Part shown: positions 1 through 9,300 of the stretch, in pieces
How the letters are laid out: each line of letters begins with the position of its first letter
Position numbering within the stretch: the first letter of the stretch is position 1
From: Litchfieldia salsa
GTDB lineage: Bacteria > Bacillota > Bacilli > Bacillales > Bacillaceae_L
Assembly (NCBI RefSeq): GCF_900104555.1
Contig: NZ_FNJU01000001.1
Coordinates: 310,001 to 374,000 of the forward strand
DNA: 64,000 bases
Reading direction: 5' to 3'
Notes under the pieces: generated by a model
The model's database searches: none
Seen by the model: only the letters and a program-made list of their open reading frames with translations
Told to the model about the DNA's origin: nothing
Translations under genes and position numbers: made by a program

Positions 1-1179
1 TGACTGTCCGGATGTTCCTGACATTTTGCCATCTGAAACTGGCTTTAACCAACCATATCCTTGGACATGTGTGGTATAAGAAACCGATGGATCCAATATA
101 AATGCTTGATCAGTCGCCCCTGGAGCAGATGCTCCTTTTTGAACCAAAACGACTTCGATCGCTTCTAAGCGCTTCGATAGTCCTTGAGTACCAGCAGATT
201 GGCCATTTTTTGCCCATCCTAACCAGCCATAGGTTTGTGCATGAACACGATAGTAAATATCATAATACTGAGCCATGTCACCTGTTAGGTTTATTTGGAT
301 GGCTTCCATCCTTTTACTTTCACCAGAAGTACCTGATAATGCTCCATTTGACACAGGACTTAACCATCCATAGTTTTGAACATGTGTCTTATAGGTAATG
401 TCCCCAGAATATGGACTATTCTTCAATGAAATTTTAATTGCTTCCATTCGTTTACTTTCGCCAGATGTACCTGACATTTTACCATCAGAAACTGTAGATA
501 ACCAACCGTAGTTTTGTACATGTGTTGAATACACAACTGAAGGCATTGCAGTAGCTTTAATGGATTCAGTATCTACTGATGATTGATTTACAGCAGGAAC
601 ACTGGTTGTTTCTTTAACCGCATTTATTACATCATATTCTTCACTTGTAATCATTATTTTTTGACTATTTTCATCTGTTACGTAATATACTAACTCATGA
701 TTCTTAATTAATGTATCATATTGATCAATTGTATATTGTTCTTCAATCGACGTTCCATTTTCGTTCTTCTCTATTACAGTTGAGTGTTCATTTAACTCGA
801 GTGATGTTACCAGTTCTGTTTTATATTCACCTGATACAATGACACGATAATAAATACTCATGTTTTCTGTAATTGGAAGTTCATTTAAACCTTGACTTAC
901 TTGAAGGATTTTCTCTTCTTGGTCATTAGTTATCCCAGAAATAGCACCGCTGACAGTGGACTTAGCATCATCTGCCCATCCAGTAAGTAACAATTTTGTT
1001 TCTTCATTAAAGCCTATTTCTTGCTTTTCACCATTATAGTGAATAAGATAGTAACTAGACTCTGCGTTTGTTTCATTTGTTTGTGAGTTTTCTGATGCAT
1101 AACCCATTTGAATATTGGAAAGAAAAGATAAACTCATTAATAGTGAACAAATAAGTAGTGGAAAGATTTTTTGCACCAT
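1..1179 (-). CDS. Secreted ChW-repeat protein, C-terminus beyond window
   Basis: An open frame reads leftward from an ATG at 1179 to the window edge, giving 393 codons without a stop. It is incomplete at its C-terminus. Residues 1-29 form a typical signal peptide (hydrophobic core, then YAS), so the product is exported. Residues 30-210 are acidic and unrecognised. From about residue 218 there are repeats of about 46 residues with the pattern HVQ-YGWL--VS-G--SGTSG-SKR-EAI. They start near 218, 264, 311 and 369, and the last is cut. This is the ChW (clostridial hydrophobic, conserved Trp) repeat, known in Clostridium surface proteins and some Bacillus. The function is unknown; surface binding or adhesion is an inference. 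A TATAAT on the minus strand near 1284-1289 could belong to its promoter, but no good -35 was found. Confidence 0.85.
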   Translation of the reverse strand, partial: MVQKIFPLLICSLLMSLSFLSNIQMGYASENSQTNETNAESSYYLIHYNGEKQEIGFNEETKLLLTGWADDAKSTVSGAISGITNDQEEKILQVSQGLNELPITENMSIYYRVIVSGEYKTELVTSLELNEHSTVIEKNENGTSIEEQYTIDQYDTLIKNHELVYYVTDENSQKIMITSEEYDVINAVKETTSVPAVNQSSVDTESIKATAMPSVVYSTHVQNYGWLSTVSDGKMSGTSGESKRMEAIKISLKNSPYSGDITYKTHVQNYGWLSPVSNGALSGTSGESKRMEAIQINLTGDMAQYYDIYYRVHAQTYGWLGWAKNGQSAGTQGLSKRLEAIEVVLVQKGASAPGATDQAFILDPSVSYTTHVQGYGWLKPVSDGKMSGTSGQS

Positions 1180-1395
1180 TTTCAATTTTTCTTTAGCCCT
1201 CCTAATCTAATCATATATAATAGAAGTTAACGATTTTTTTAGTTGAAAATAAATTCATCCCTAAATCGAACTATTACTCTTGGATTATACTAAAGTAGCT
1301 AGTTCATGTATTCAGGTAATATATGAGAATTCAAGATTTGTAGGGTTTAAAAAAGTTTTTTTGATTTTAGAAGAAAAATATCGAAATTTGTCTTT

Positions 1396-1404
1396 TGCTA
1401 TAAT
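1396..1404 (+). promoter_or_regulatory. Extended -10 promoter-like element
   Basis: TGCTATAAT is a perfect extended -10 (TGn plus TATAAT). No good -35 lies at the usual distance, which an extended -10 can tolerate. Transcription would begin near 1411 and run through about 430 nt of non-coding DNA toward the spermidine operon. Confidence 0.5.
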
Positions 1405-1410
1405 AGAGGA

Positions 1411-1846
1411 TGTGCTATTATAAAAAGTGCGATTGGAAAGCTCCTATTCGAAATATTGACTCTTTCCTAGCAGATAATTTTTGACCCCTTCCTTTTACAA
1501 GGAATGTGAAGGCCATACGGACAGCCAGGTCAAATGCCGATTGGCAACATTGTTGCCCTATTGATTGAGTTAGAAGCTCAAATTTTATAAGTTGGTTACT
1601 TTATAACCAGTGCATTGCACATCAACTTGTGAAACGGTCAATAAGAGTGGTAAAAGTAAATTATTTGCTATTTAGACTCTGATCCTTTTAAGGTATATTT
1701 CGAATATTGAAAAGCTCCTATAATAAGTCCTTTCATGTTTTTACATATTTTTGCCTGGACTTACTCATGCTATTTAATATTGAAAATTATATCTGAAGCA
1801 AGTGTGATACACGTGTATGCGTGTTTGCACTTGCTTTTTATTTTTC
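1411..1846 (+). other. Untranslated segment, candidate structured leader or small RNA
   Basis: No plausible gene fits between the ChW gene and 1938. The segment starts just after an extended -10 and ends in a strong terminator at 1796-1845, upstream of the carboxynorspermidine genes. The strings GAAAGCTCCTAT and TTCGAAATATTGA near 1436-1459 recur as TTTCGAATATTGA and GAAAAGCTCCTAT near 1697-1722, in swapped order. There is also a local GCCGATTGGC inverted repeat near 1536. None of the conserved cores of T-box, lysine, SAM, ykkC, RNase P, tmRNA or 6S RNA was recognised. It could be a leader RNA with attenuation, an independent RNA, or a decayed mobile element. Confidence 0.35.
1796..1845 (+). 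terminator. Rho-independent terminator upstream of the spermidine operon
   Basis: AAGCAAGTG at 1796-1804 pairs with CACTTGCTT at 1828-1836. The loop region contains a further ATACACGTGTAT palindrome, and TTTATTTTT follows. It lies 90 nt before the next start codon, so it either ends an independent RNA or attenuates the downstream genes. A second small hairpin (CAGGAG/CTCCTG) follows near 1847-1868. Confidence 0.75.
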
Positions 1847-1937
1847 AGGAGTGATGACAGTCTCCTGTCAGACCTTCCACCATAGTTGAAGTGTTATGTA
1901 TGATTTAAAAAAATTCATTGAATGAGGGGATAACAAA

Positions 1938-3176
1938 ATGGGAAAAGCTCTTGTTATTGGTTGTGGTGGAGTGGCATCTGTAGCCATTCAAAAATGTGTT
2001 CAAAATAGCGATGTATTTGAAGAAATTTGTATTGCAAGCCGTACAAAATCTAAATGCGATGATTTAAAAGCGAAACTTGACGGTGGGAAAACTAAAATTA
2101 CAACTGCACAAGTGGATGCAGATAATGTGGATGAACTAATTGCTTTGATCGAAGAAGTGAAACCAGATATCGTCATGAATCTTGCGTTACCATACCAAGA
2201 CCTAACTATCATGGATGCATGCCTTGCGACGAAAACACATTATATGGATACAGCGAACTATGAACCAGAAGATACTGCAAAGTTTGAATATAAATGGCAA
2301 TGGGACTACCGTGAGCGCTTTGAAAAAGCTGGAATTACCGCTCTATTAGGCAGTGGATTTGATCCAGGTGTTACGGGTGTATTCTCGGCTTATGCTCTAA
2401 AGCATTATTTTGATGAAATCGAATATATCGATATCCTTGATTGCAATGGTGGAGATCATGGCTATCCGTTCGCAACGAATTTTAACCCTGAAATCAATAT
2501 CCGTGAAGTATCTGCTAACGGAAGATACTGGGAAAACGGTGAATGGGTTGAAACAGAACCAATGGAAATCAAACGCGTATATAACTTCCCAGAAGTTGGC
2601 GAGAAGGATATGTACTTACTTTACCATGAAGAACTGGAATCTCTTGCTCAAAACATCCCAGGACTTAAGCGAATTCGTTTCTTCATGACATTTGGTCAAA
2701 GTTATATTACACATCTAAAGGCATTAGAAAATGTTGGAATGACTTCTATTGAACCAATTGAATTTGAAGGGAAACAAATTATTCCACTTCAATTCTTAAA
2801 AGCAGTATTACCTGATCCAGCAACATTAGGACCACGTACTGTTGGTAAAACGAATATCGGGTGTATCTTCAAAGGGAAAAAAGATGGCAAAGAAAAAACA
2901 TACTATGTATACAATGTATGTGACCACCAAGAATGCTATAGAGAAGTTGGTTCACAAGCAATTTCCTATACAACAGGTGTACCTGCAATGATCGGAGCTG
3001 CAATGATCTTGACTGGTAAGTGGAATAAACCAGGTGTATATAATATAGAAGAATTTAATCCAGATCCATTCATGGAAGAATTGAACAAATGGGGACTTCC
3101 ATGGGTTGAAGATTTTAATCCTGTGCTTGTTGACGAAGAAACGTCAGAAACAAAAGTACCGGAGTTTGTTCGATAA
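1938..3176 (+). CDS. Carboxynorspermidine synthase (saccharopine dehydrogenase-like)
   Basis: The 412-residue product matches carboxyspermidine/carboxynorspermidine dehydrogenases, which reductively condense aspartate semialdehyde with putrescine or diaminopropane using NADPH. An N-terminal Rossmann motif (VIGCGGVAS, residues 6-14) and the saccharopine dehydrogenase-like body, with GSGFDPGVTG near residue 140, support this. The start follows GAGGGGATAACAAA. The stop codon is one base from the ATG of the partner decarboxylase, so the two are co-transcribed and probably coupled. The pair forms the alternative spermidine route that bypasses S-adenosylmethionine decarboxylase. Which diamine is used cannot be told from the sequence. 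Confidence 0.88.
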   Translation: MGKALVIGCGGVASVAIQKCVQNSDVFEEICIASRTKSKCDDLKAKLDGGKTKITTAQVDADNVDELIALIEEVKPDIVMNLALPYQDLTIMDACLATKTHYMDTANYEPEDTAKFEYKWQWDYRERFEKAGITALLGSGFDPGVTGVFSAYALKHYFDEIEYIDILDCNGGDHGYPFATNFNPEINIREVSANGRYWENGEWVETEPMEIKRVYNFPEVGEKDMYLLYHEELESLAQNIPGLKRIRFFMTFGQSYITHLKALENVGMTSIEPIEFEGKQIIPLQFLKAVLPDPATLGPRTVGKTNIGCIFKGKKDGKEKTYYVYNVCDHQECYREVGSQAISYTTGVPAMIGAAMILTGKWNKPGVYNIEEFNPDPFMEELNKWGLPWVEDFNPVLVDEETSETKVPEFVR

Positions 3177-3177
3177 G

Positions 3178-4305
3178 ATGAGGTTCGAAGAATTACCAAC
3201 ACCATGTTATGTCGTAGATGAAAAGCTGATCGTAAGAAATCTAGAGATCCTAAACGGTGTTATGCAACGAACAGGTGCTAAAATTGTTTTGGCTCAAAAA
3301 GCTTTTTCAATGACGAGTATGTATCCCCTAATCGGAAAGTATTTAAGTGGCACAACCGCGAGTGGTTTGTACGAGGCTCGCCTTGGTAATGAAGAAATGG
3401 GCAAAGAAACACATGTCTTTGCCCCAGCTTACCGGGAAGATGAAATTGATGAAATCGTATCTATTTGCGATCACATCATTTTTAATTCGTTCTCACAGTT
3501 AGAAAAGTTTAAAAGCAAAGCACTTCAAGGTGGCAGAAAAATAGGCTTGCGTATCAACCCTGAATGTTCTACACAAGATGGACATGAAATCTATGATCCT
3601 TGTTCACCAGGTTCTAGATTTGGGGTAAAACGAGAAGATTTCCGCCCTGATTTGCTTGATGGTGTCACAGGATTACATTTCCATACCTTATGCCAACAAA
3701 ACTCAGATGATTTAAAAACAACATTAGATGCGGTGGAAGAGAAATTTGGGGAATGGCTATCACAAATGGAATGGATCAATTTTGGTGGTGGACATCATAT
3801 CACAAGAGAAGATTACGATCTCGCTACCCTCGAATCTTGTATTAAGAGAATGCAAGACAAGTATGGTTTAGAAGTTTATCTTGAACCAGGGGAAGCAATT
3901 GCTCTTAATGCAGGCTACTTGGTTACTTCAGTTCTAGATCTCCACAAGAATGGAATTGATATTGCGATTATGGACACATCTGCAACATGCCACATGCCTG
4001 ATGTGTTGGAAATGCCGTATCGCCCTCCTCTATTTGGTTCTGGAGAATCAGGCGAGAAAGAATTCACTTATCGACTTGGTGGACAGACTTGTCTTACTGG
4101 TGATGTAATTGGAGATTATTCGTTTGATCAACCATTAAAGACTGGCGATCGTTTAGTCTTTGGTGACATGGCCATTTATACGATGGTTAAAACCAACACA
4201 TTCAATGGGATGCCATTACCAGCAATTGCTGTACAGGATCGAGATGGTGATTGTAAGGTCGTTCGTACTTTTGGGTATGAAGATTTTAAAGGTCGATTAG
4301 CATAG
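3178..4305 (+). CDS. nspC: Carboxynorspermidine decarboxylase
   Basis: This PLP-dependent enzyme of the alanine-racemase/ornithine-decarboxylase fold converts carboxy(nor)spermidine to (nor)spermidine. I place the start at ATG 3178, one base after the upstream stop, because the family begins with F-E-LPTPCYVVDE. Starts further upstream would lie inside the previous gene. The product is 375 residues, the usual family length. The PLP lysine is in VLAQKAFSM near residue 40. Later landmarks are LHFHTLCQQ, NFGGGHHI and EPGEAI, which bind phosphate and substrate in this family. A terminator follows at 4332. Confidence 0.9.
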   Translation: MRFEELPTPCYVVDEKLIVRNLEILNGVMQRTGAKIVLAQKAFSMTSMYPLIGKYLSGTTASGLYEARLGNEEMGKETHVFAPAYREDEIDEIVSICDHIIFNSFSQLEKFKSKALQGGRKIGLRINPECSTQDGHEIYDPCSPGSRFGVKREDFRPDLLDGVTGLHFHTLCQQNSDDLKTTLDAVEEKFGEWLSQMEWINFGGGHHITREDYDLATLESCIKRMQDKYGLEVYLEPGEAIALNAGYLVTSVLDLHKNGIDIAIMDTSATCHMPDVLEMPYRPPLFGSGESGEKEFTYRLGGQTCLTGDVIGDYSFDQPLKTGDRLVFGDMAIYTMVKTNTFNGMPLPAIAVQDRDGDCKVVRTFGYEDFKGRLA

Positions 4306-4331
4306 AGTGACAGTAATATAGAAGATAGTAG

Positions 4332-4362
4332 AAACCAGACTCGATATTGAGTCTGGTTTTTT
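4332..4362 (+). terminator. Terminator of the spermidine operon
   Basis: AACCAGACTC and GAGTCTGGTT pair across a short loop and run into six T residues, 27 nt after the nspC stop. Confidence 0.85.
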
Positions 4363-4399
4363 AGTGGGAAAATATAGATGGTGCACTTTCCATTCGCTA

Positions 4400-4500
4400 C
4401 GAGCCACTCCCTTTCCGCGGGGCAGGCGATGAGCCTCCTCGTCGCTAGCTCCTGTGGGGTCTCATCTGTCCTGCAAATCCCGCAGGAGTCTCGTGGCTCT
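4400..4500. repeat. Dispersed hairpin repeat, short form (copy A)
   Basis: An imperfect palindrome is bounded by CGAGCCAC at 4400 and GTGGCTC at 4493. Inside it has GCGGGGCAGGCGATGAGCC and TCCCGCAGGAGTC. The inner GAGCCTCCTCGTCGC-CTCCTGTGGGGTCTCA core recurs at 6.2, 10.3, 37.4, 45.6 and 50.8 kb. This copy and the 37.4-kb copy share the CCGCGGGGCAGG variant. No coding capacity is evident. Confidence 0.8.
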
Positions 4501-4597
4501 TCGCTCATTCCAAGGAACTTAGTTTTATCATTCCATCACTAAACTATTAATTTAATCCGACTATTTCGATATTTTTTATTATATTTTAATAAATATT

Positions 4598-4628
4598 TTG
4601 ACTATTACAAATTAAAATGAGGTATAAT
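4598..4628 (+). promoter_or_regulatory. Sigma-A-like promoter
   Basis: TTGACT at 4598-4603 and a perfect TATAAT at 4623-4628 are separated by 19 bp. They lie 22 nt upstream of the small gene at 4651. Confidence 0.6.
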
Positions 4629-4650
4629 AGAGAAAAATCAAATAGAGAAG

Positions 4651-4911
4651 ATGATACCTGTGCTGTATAAAAGTATTGAATTCAAAAATGTTGATGGACA
4701 GAGAGTAAAAGTGAGTGAAATTCCTGTTTTGGCAAATCATCACCGTTATTACTTTATGGTAGATATTCGTTTACAAAGCTTAATTTCATCACTGTATAAT
4801 CAATTACAAGGCAAGACCCATGTTTCTTTTCGGGAGTATTTGAAGCAAAAAATCAAATGGTCAGAGTACAAGGAATTATTTGATATTGAATCTTATCGAA
4901 ATAATGCTTAA
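4651..4911 (+). CDS. Small conserved-looking hypothetical protein
   Basis: The 86-residue product has no signal peptide or membrane segment and matches no family I recognise. Support comes from its good promoter at 4598-4628 and a terminator directly after it at 4917. The first ATG follows GAGAAG without spacing, so GTG at 4660, nine bases after that ribosome-site-like string, is an alternative start. Confidence 0.5.
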   Translation: MIPVLYKSIEFKNVDGQRVKVSEIPVLANHHRYYFMVDIRLQSLISSLYNQLQGKTHVSFREYLKQKIKWSEYKELFDIESYRNNA

Positions 4912-4916
4912 CGATC

Positions 4917-4950
4917 AAAAACAACCAGCAGGTTTAACTGCTGGTTGTTT
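4917..4950 (+). terminator. Terminator
   Basis: AACAACCAGCAG pairs with CTGCTGGTTGTT and TTTC follows. The hairpin is nearly identical to the one at 5108-5138, on the far side of a repeat element. Confidence 0.7.
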
Positions 4951-4982
4951 CAGAGTGAAGACAAAGTATAATTTGTAAAACC

Positions 4983-5105
4983 CAGGCTGATTGAAAACGC
5001 TTGAAGTCGAGGCGCGAACCCTTGGGAGGAGCGGAGTTACCATGAGGGTAATGAGCACCGAGCGAGGGTTCACAACGAAGAATGCGAGCGTTTGTCAACA
5101 GCCTG
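4983..5105. repeat. Palindromic intergenic element between two near-identical hairpins
   Basis: Outer arms CAGGCTGATTGAAAACGCTTG and GAGCGTTTGTCAACAGCCTG are inverted repeats. Inner arms AACCCTTGG and CGAGGGTT also pair. The flanking terminator hairpins at 4917 and 5108 share almost the same stem, as if one hairpin had been duplicated around the element. It has no coding potential; a MITE-like or RNA-hairpin element is the likely identity. Confidence 0.65.
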
Positions 5106-5107
5106 AA

Positions 5108-5138
5108 ATAACCAGCAGGTTCATCTGCTGGTTGTTTT
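5108..5138. terminator. Bidirectional terminator hairpin
   Basis: AACCAGCAG and CTGCTGGTT pair, followed by GTTTTC on the plus strand. It sits six bases beyond the stop codon of the minus-strand SDR gene and could serve both strands. Confidence 0.55.
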
Positions 5139-5143
5139 CTTAT

Positions 5144-6025
5144 TTATAGTAGATTATATCGAACCGAAGTTAATTCTTCCGATAGATCCCACAGCTTCTT
5201 CATGGTCTCTTTGTTATAGACGTTTTTACGCGGAGTTTCGATTGTTGGGTTTCCTTTACGGTTCCCTGCACCATCTGGACCTATATACTCTCCCCCAACT
5301 AACGTTTTATCAGTCGCTGCCATAATGGTGGGTAAAACCCCTTTTTCGGCAGGCTGGGCGATTAGCTTAATTAGTGGTTTAATATACCATGGAGTGCTTT
5401 CTTTCCCAATTCTAAAAAGATTGGTCGCTGAAATTCCTGGGTGTGCAGCTAAGCTAATGGTCTTATAACCATTACGTTTTAAACGTTCATCCAACTCTTT
5501 TGCAAACATAAGATTGGCTAGCTTGCTTTGACTATAAAACTTCATCGCTTTATATCCTTTTGTACCATCTAAATTATCAAAATCGATCACACCATTTCGA
5601 TGGGCAATTGAGCTAAGCGTTACAACACGAGGCTGTTCTCCTTTTTCTAAGAAAGGAAGCAATAAGCCAGTTAACGCAAAGTGACCTAAATGATTGCTCC
5701 CAAATTGAAGTTCATATCCTTCTTCTGTTTTCGAATAAGGCGGTGTCATAACTCCTGCATTATTAATTAGTAAATCAAGTCTCGTATAGTTTTTTGAGAA
5801 TGTTTCAACAAATTGATGGACGCTTGTTAAACTTGCTAAATCAAGATGCAGGGCGTCTATCTTTGCTTCCGGGAATGATTTCAATAACGCCGCTTTCGCC
5901 TCTTCACCTTTGTTTTTATTCCTCACTGCCATCACGACAATATTTCCTGAATCTACAAAATGTTTGGCTGTTTCGAGACCTAAACCACTGTTAGCACCTG
6001 TTATAATGATTACTTTATCAGACAT
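5144..6025 (-). CDS. Short-chain dehydrogenase/reductase, retinol dehydrogenase-like
   Basis: This 293-residue classical-type SDR has TGANSGLG (residues 9-16) for cofactor binding, a DLASL segment, NNAG near residue 89, the active-site Ser in TLSSIAHR and the catalytic YSQSK near residue 163. The C-terminal HPGISATNL resembles the retinol dehydrogenase/WW-domain oxidoreductase-like group. The substrate cannot be deduced. The start follows AAAAGGAAT. It is transcribed alone, between two repeat elements, with no pathway partner beside it. Confidence 0.85.
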   Translation of the reverse strand: MSDKVIIITGANSGLGLETAKHFVDSGNIVVMAVRNKNKGEEAKAALLKSFPEAKIDALHLDLASLTSVHQFVETFSKNYTRLDLLINNAGVMTPPYSKTEEGYELQFGSNHLGHFALTGLLLPFLEKGEQPRVVTLSSIAHRNGVIDFDNLDGTKGYKAMKFYSQSKLANLMFAKELDERLKRNGYKTISLAAHPGISATNLFRIGKESTPWYIKPLIKLIAQPAEKGVLPTIMAATDKTLVGGEYIGPDGAGNRKGNPTIETPRKNVYNKETMKKLWDLSEELTSVRYNLL

Positions 6026-6130
6026 GTTTTATCCATTCCTTTTTTGTCTACTTTTTAATGTCTATTGTACAATCATTATAGCTCAACGTTAAGGAATAGC
6101 ATACATATTCACAAAGCTTCTGTATAATCA

Positions 6131-6340
6131 AAATTGTTTACTCAAAGTTTGTTGTTTTAGACATAAAACATTGAAACGCTAGATACAGCAGGCTGAATAC
6201 ACGTAGACTCCTGCGGGATCAGTGGCCAAAGTGAGACCCCACAGGAGCATTGCGACGAGGAGGCTCACTGGTCACCCGCCGGACGCGGAGTGTATTCAGC
6301 CTGCGTCTTTAAAAGGAACAATCTATACGAAAAACAGCCA
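6131..6340 (-). repeat. 210-bp MITE-like element (copy B, reverse orientation)
   Basis: The central hairpin of about 117 bp runs from GCAGGCTGAATACACG at 6188 to GTATTCAGCCTGC at 6304. The outer ends match copies E and F in reverse: GTTTGTTGTTTTAGACATA on the left and ATCTATACGAAAAACAGCC on the right. The full length, 210 bp, equals copies E and F. It fills the 374-base gap between the SDR and GH51 genes together with the GH51 terminator. Confidence 0.75.
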
Positions 6341-6351
6341 ATCATAAAAAC

Positions 6352-6388
6352 AAAAAAGATGATTCCCCTTTTATCAGGAATCATCTCT
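6352..6388 (-). terminator. Terminator of the GH51 gene
   Basis: On the minus strand AGATGATTCC pairs with GGAATCATCT and is followed by a run of T residues. It lies 12 bases after the stop codon. Confidence 0.85.
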
Positions 6389-6399
6389 TTAAAGTGTAC

Positions 6400-9300
6400 T
6401 TATTTTACATCCAACACAAGAATAGTAACTGAATTTGGAGCTAATGTCACGACTGCATGATTGTCCTGTAACTCAAGTTCTGCTTCAATTGGTGTGACTC
6501 TTTCATCGTTCTTTTTATTCACATTCGGGACATTAAGAAGCGATTCATCGCCAGTTACTGTCACCATTTTTCCTGTTGAAGCAACATTTAGGTCCTTCAA
6601 TGTAATCTTTGTTGTTTTTTCAACAGAGTCTGCATTAACAAGCTTCACATACACATGTTGATCATCTTTAGTTACTGAGTTAAAGATTTCATTGTTGTAA
6701 GCTTCTAATTTGTAATCTAATACCTTACTTGTTGTCTTTCCGTCTGTGTAAGAGCAGATCAGACGATCACCTGTCCCACCACCATAATTGACTGAAATGT
6801 TATAAGGGGTATCGTTTTCTAATTCTTCATAGCAGCTTGCACGAAGGTTTCCGGCTGCTGTACTCGATGAATAGTCTCCTAACGTATAGCCTTGAATTCC
6901 CTGCTTATACACCTTCACACCGGTTGCGTTTCCGTTATATCCGATGCTATATTCATGAACATCCTTCTTCTCTGGTGATATATCAGTTAACCCAACACCT
7001 ACATAGAAGCCGTCTTCACCTGCTATTTTTGTTGCTTCCACTTCGACCTTATAGTTCGTCCAAGCATCGCTCGGGATATATAGACCGTTTAATCCACCGT
7101 TTTGTGCTTGTAAAATCAACCCTTTTTCCGGATCAATTTTGTATCCTGTTGAACCTGGGATTACCTCCCAAGACGAATCTAATTCCTTCGTGAAATCTTG
7201 GTCAAGTAATACACGCTCACTTTGATTATCCGTTACTTTTACACGCTTCACATGGATTTCTGCATTGCCTGTTGCAATTTCGATTCCTCCACGAGGAGTA
7301 AGCTCTGTCAGCTGTCCCTTACGGTAAGTTGAAAACGAAGTCCCCAATAGCTTGGATCCTAAGTATTTAGCAAATAGATGCTGAACATAGTAGTTAGGAG
7401 TGTACCAAACTGTTTCATCGTCAAACCAAATTAAATCTGGTGTCCAACGATACGTGCCGTCTGTTAAAACTTTATTAAAAAGTGGCGCATATGCAGCTAA
7501 TCTTACCACATCCGAATTGCGTTCAAAACCAGTCATCAAAGCTGCTTCCGCAATCGCTCCCGCTAGTGTGTTCTTATCAGTTGAAGCAAATTCACCAACG
7601 AAAACCTTCGAGATTTCAGTTTCATTTTTACTGCCATCAGGCTGGTATGCGCGGTCATAATAATTGTACCTGTCAACATTGTTTAACAAATACTCGTTTG
7701 AGCGGTAATAATGCTCATCAGCTATTGTATCCATGTAATTTGGTTGTTTTTCATACCAAGTTACCGTTTCTTCCATTACATTTTTTCCGTCCGTAAAAGT
7801 TACGGTTTCTGATCCTTCTAGATTACCACTTAAGAACTTCCAACCTTGTTGATATGCATCATCATCAGCTTGTGCACCAACAGTCGAAATGATATGCAAT
7901 TCATGATCTGGATAATGCTTTACCATATATTCATCAATCGCTGCTTTAAAGTATTCAAAGTTTGCAAAGAATTCAGTGCCCCAATTTTCATTACCAACAC
8001 CTAAATAGCGAAGGTCGAATGGTGCCTCATGTCCCATCTGCTTTCTTAGTGCAGCCCATTCGTTTTGTTCAAAGTCTGTATTGATGGCAAAATCGATTAA
8101 ATCAGTGAAGCTCTTAACATAAAACTCTCTTAGCTCTCCGCCTGCAGGATGGACATAGTCAGATCGCGCCTGACAAAGTACACCACAAGCCATGACTGGT
8201 AGAGGGATTGCATTTAGGTCCTCAGCTAATTGGAAGTATTCCATATAACCTAATCCCATTGTCATCATATAACCCCATACATTAAAGTTTTCTTTACGTA
8301 TTTCAATATCACCAACTGAATCCTTCCATTCATACACATTTTCCCAAATAAATGATCCTTCAGATATACATCCTCCAGGGAAACGAAGGAAGGTCGGATG
8401 TAAGTCAACCAACGCATTGACTAAGTCCTTTCGTAAACGGTAGTTAGGATTTCCTCGGAAATTAGTATGAGCCGTTTGAGATCTTTCTTCCTCATCAGCA
8501 CCCCATACATCACGCGGCATTAGTGAAACCATATCGATTGAAATGTCACCATTAAAGGTTAATGCTAGCTGACCAAGTAAAGTTTTAGCTCCAGTTAACG
8601 TAATCTTTGAATCAACACCATATTTCTTCCAAGTGTTTCCACCTTCAACTTGTACTGTTACTGTATCACTAACTGATTCTCCATCTTGGTTTTGAAGCTG
8701 TACTGTGATGGTTCCTGGGTTTTCTGCTTTGGCCCAGATTGTTAAATCATATTGATCGCCTTTAATAATACTCATTGCACAATGATGATTAGAGTCTGTG
8801 AAGCCTTTATTAATGATTGTTGCTCCTGATGTTGCCGTTACATAATGAGAATTAACATCCTGATCAGTAATACCAAAGTGGGTGTTCAATCCACCACTAT
8901 TTTGAACGGTTACTTTGTCTAGATCGCCAAACCAAGCATGTAGAGGTTTGTGATCTCTCCCTGTCGAGCAACCACACTCACCTGATGCATGTGAATACGT
9001 GTCAAATGCGAACGATTCAAATGAACGGTTTTGAACAAGCTCCGCGTAAATACCTCCATCTGCCGCATTATTTATATCTTCATAAAATAAGCCATATAGA
9101 GTTTTACTTATATCTAATACTTCATTATTTCCATCAATGGTTAACTCGTGCGTTGGTACCCCTTTAGGGAGAACGGAAATCTCAAATTCCTTTTGCAGTG
9201 TGCATTCGCCTTTGCTTAAGGAAGCCGTGTAGGTTAATCCCTTTGGTTCATTCATTTCACCTAGTAAGCCTTCATTTGATAGTGCTTCAGGATTGCTTGA

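Noticed and set aside
102-398. Plus-strand 98-codon frame
   Set aside because: It is the antisense shadow of the ChW-repeat gene, whose signal peptide and repeats are convincing.
1500-1560. Possible cobalamin or other riboswitch core (CAGCCAGGTCAAATGCC) upstream of the spermidine genes
   Set aside because: Only a loose resemblance to the B12 box; the other conserved cobalamin riboswitch segments are absent and the downstream gene is unrelated to B12.
4176-4508. Minus-strand 110-codon frame over the nspC end and copy A repeat
   Set aside because: No ribosome site, crosses the nspC terminator and a dispersed repeat.
7400-7796. Overlapping plus-strand frames of 86 and 104 codons inside the GH51 gene
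   Set aside because: Antisense shadows of a clearly coding gene, no ribosome sites.
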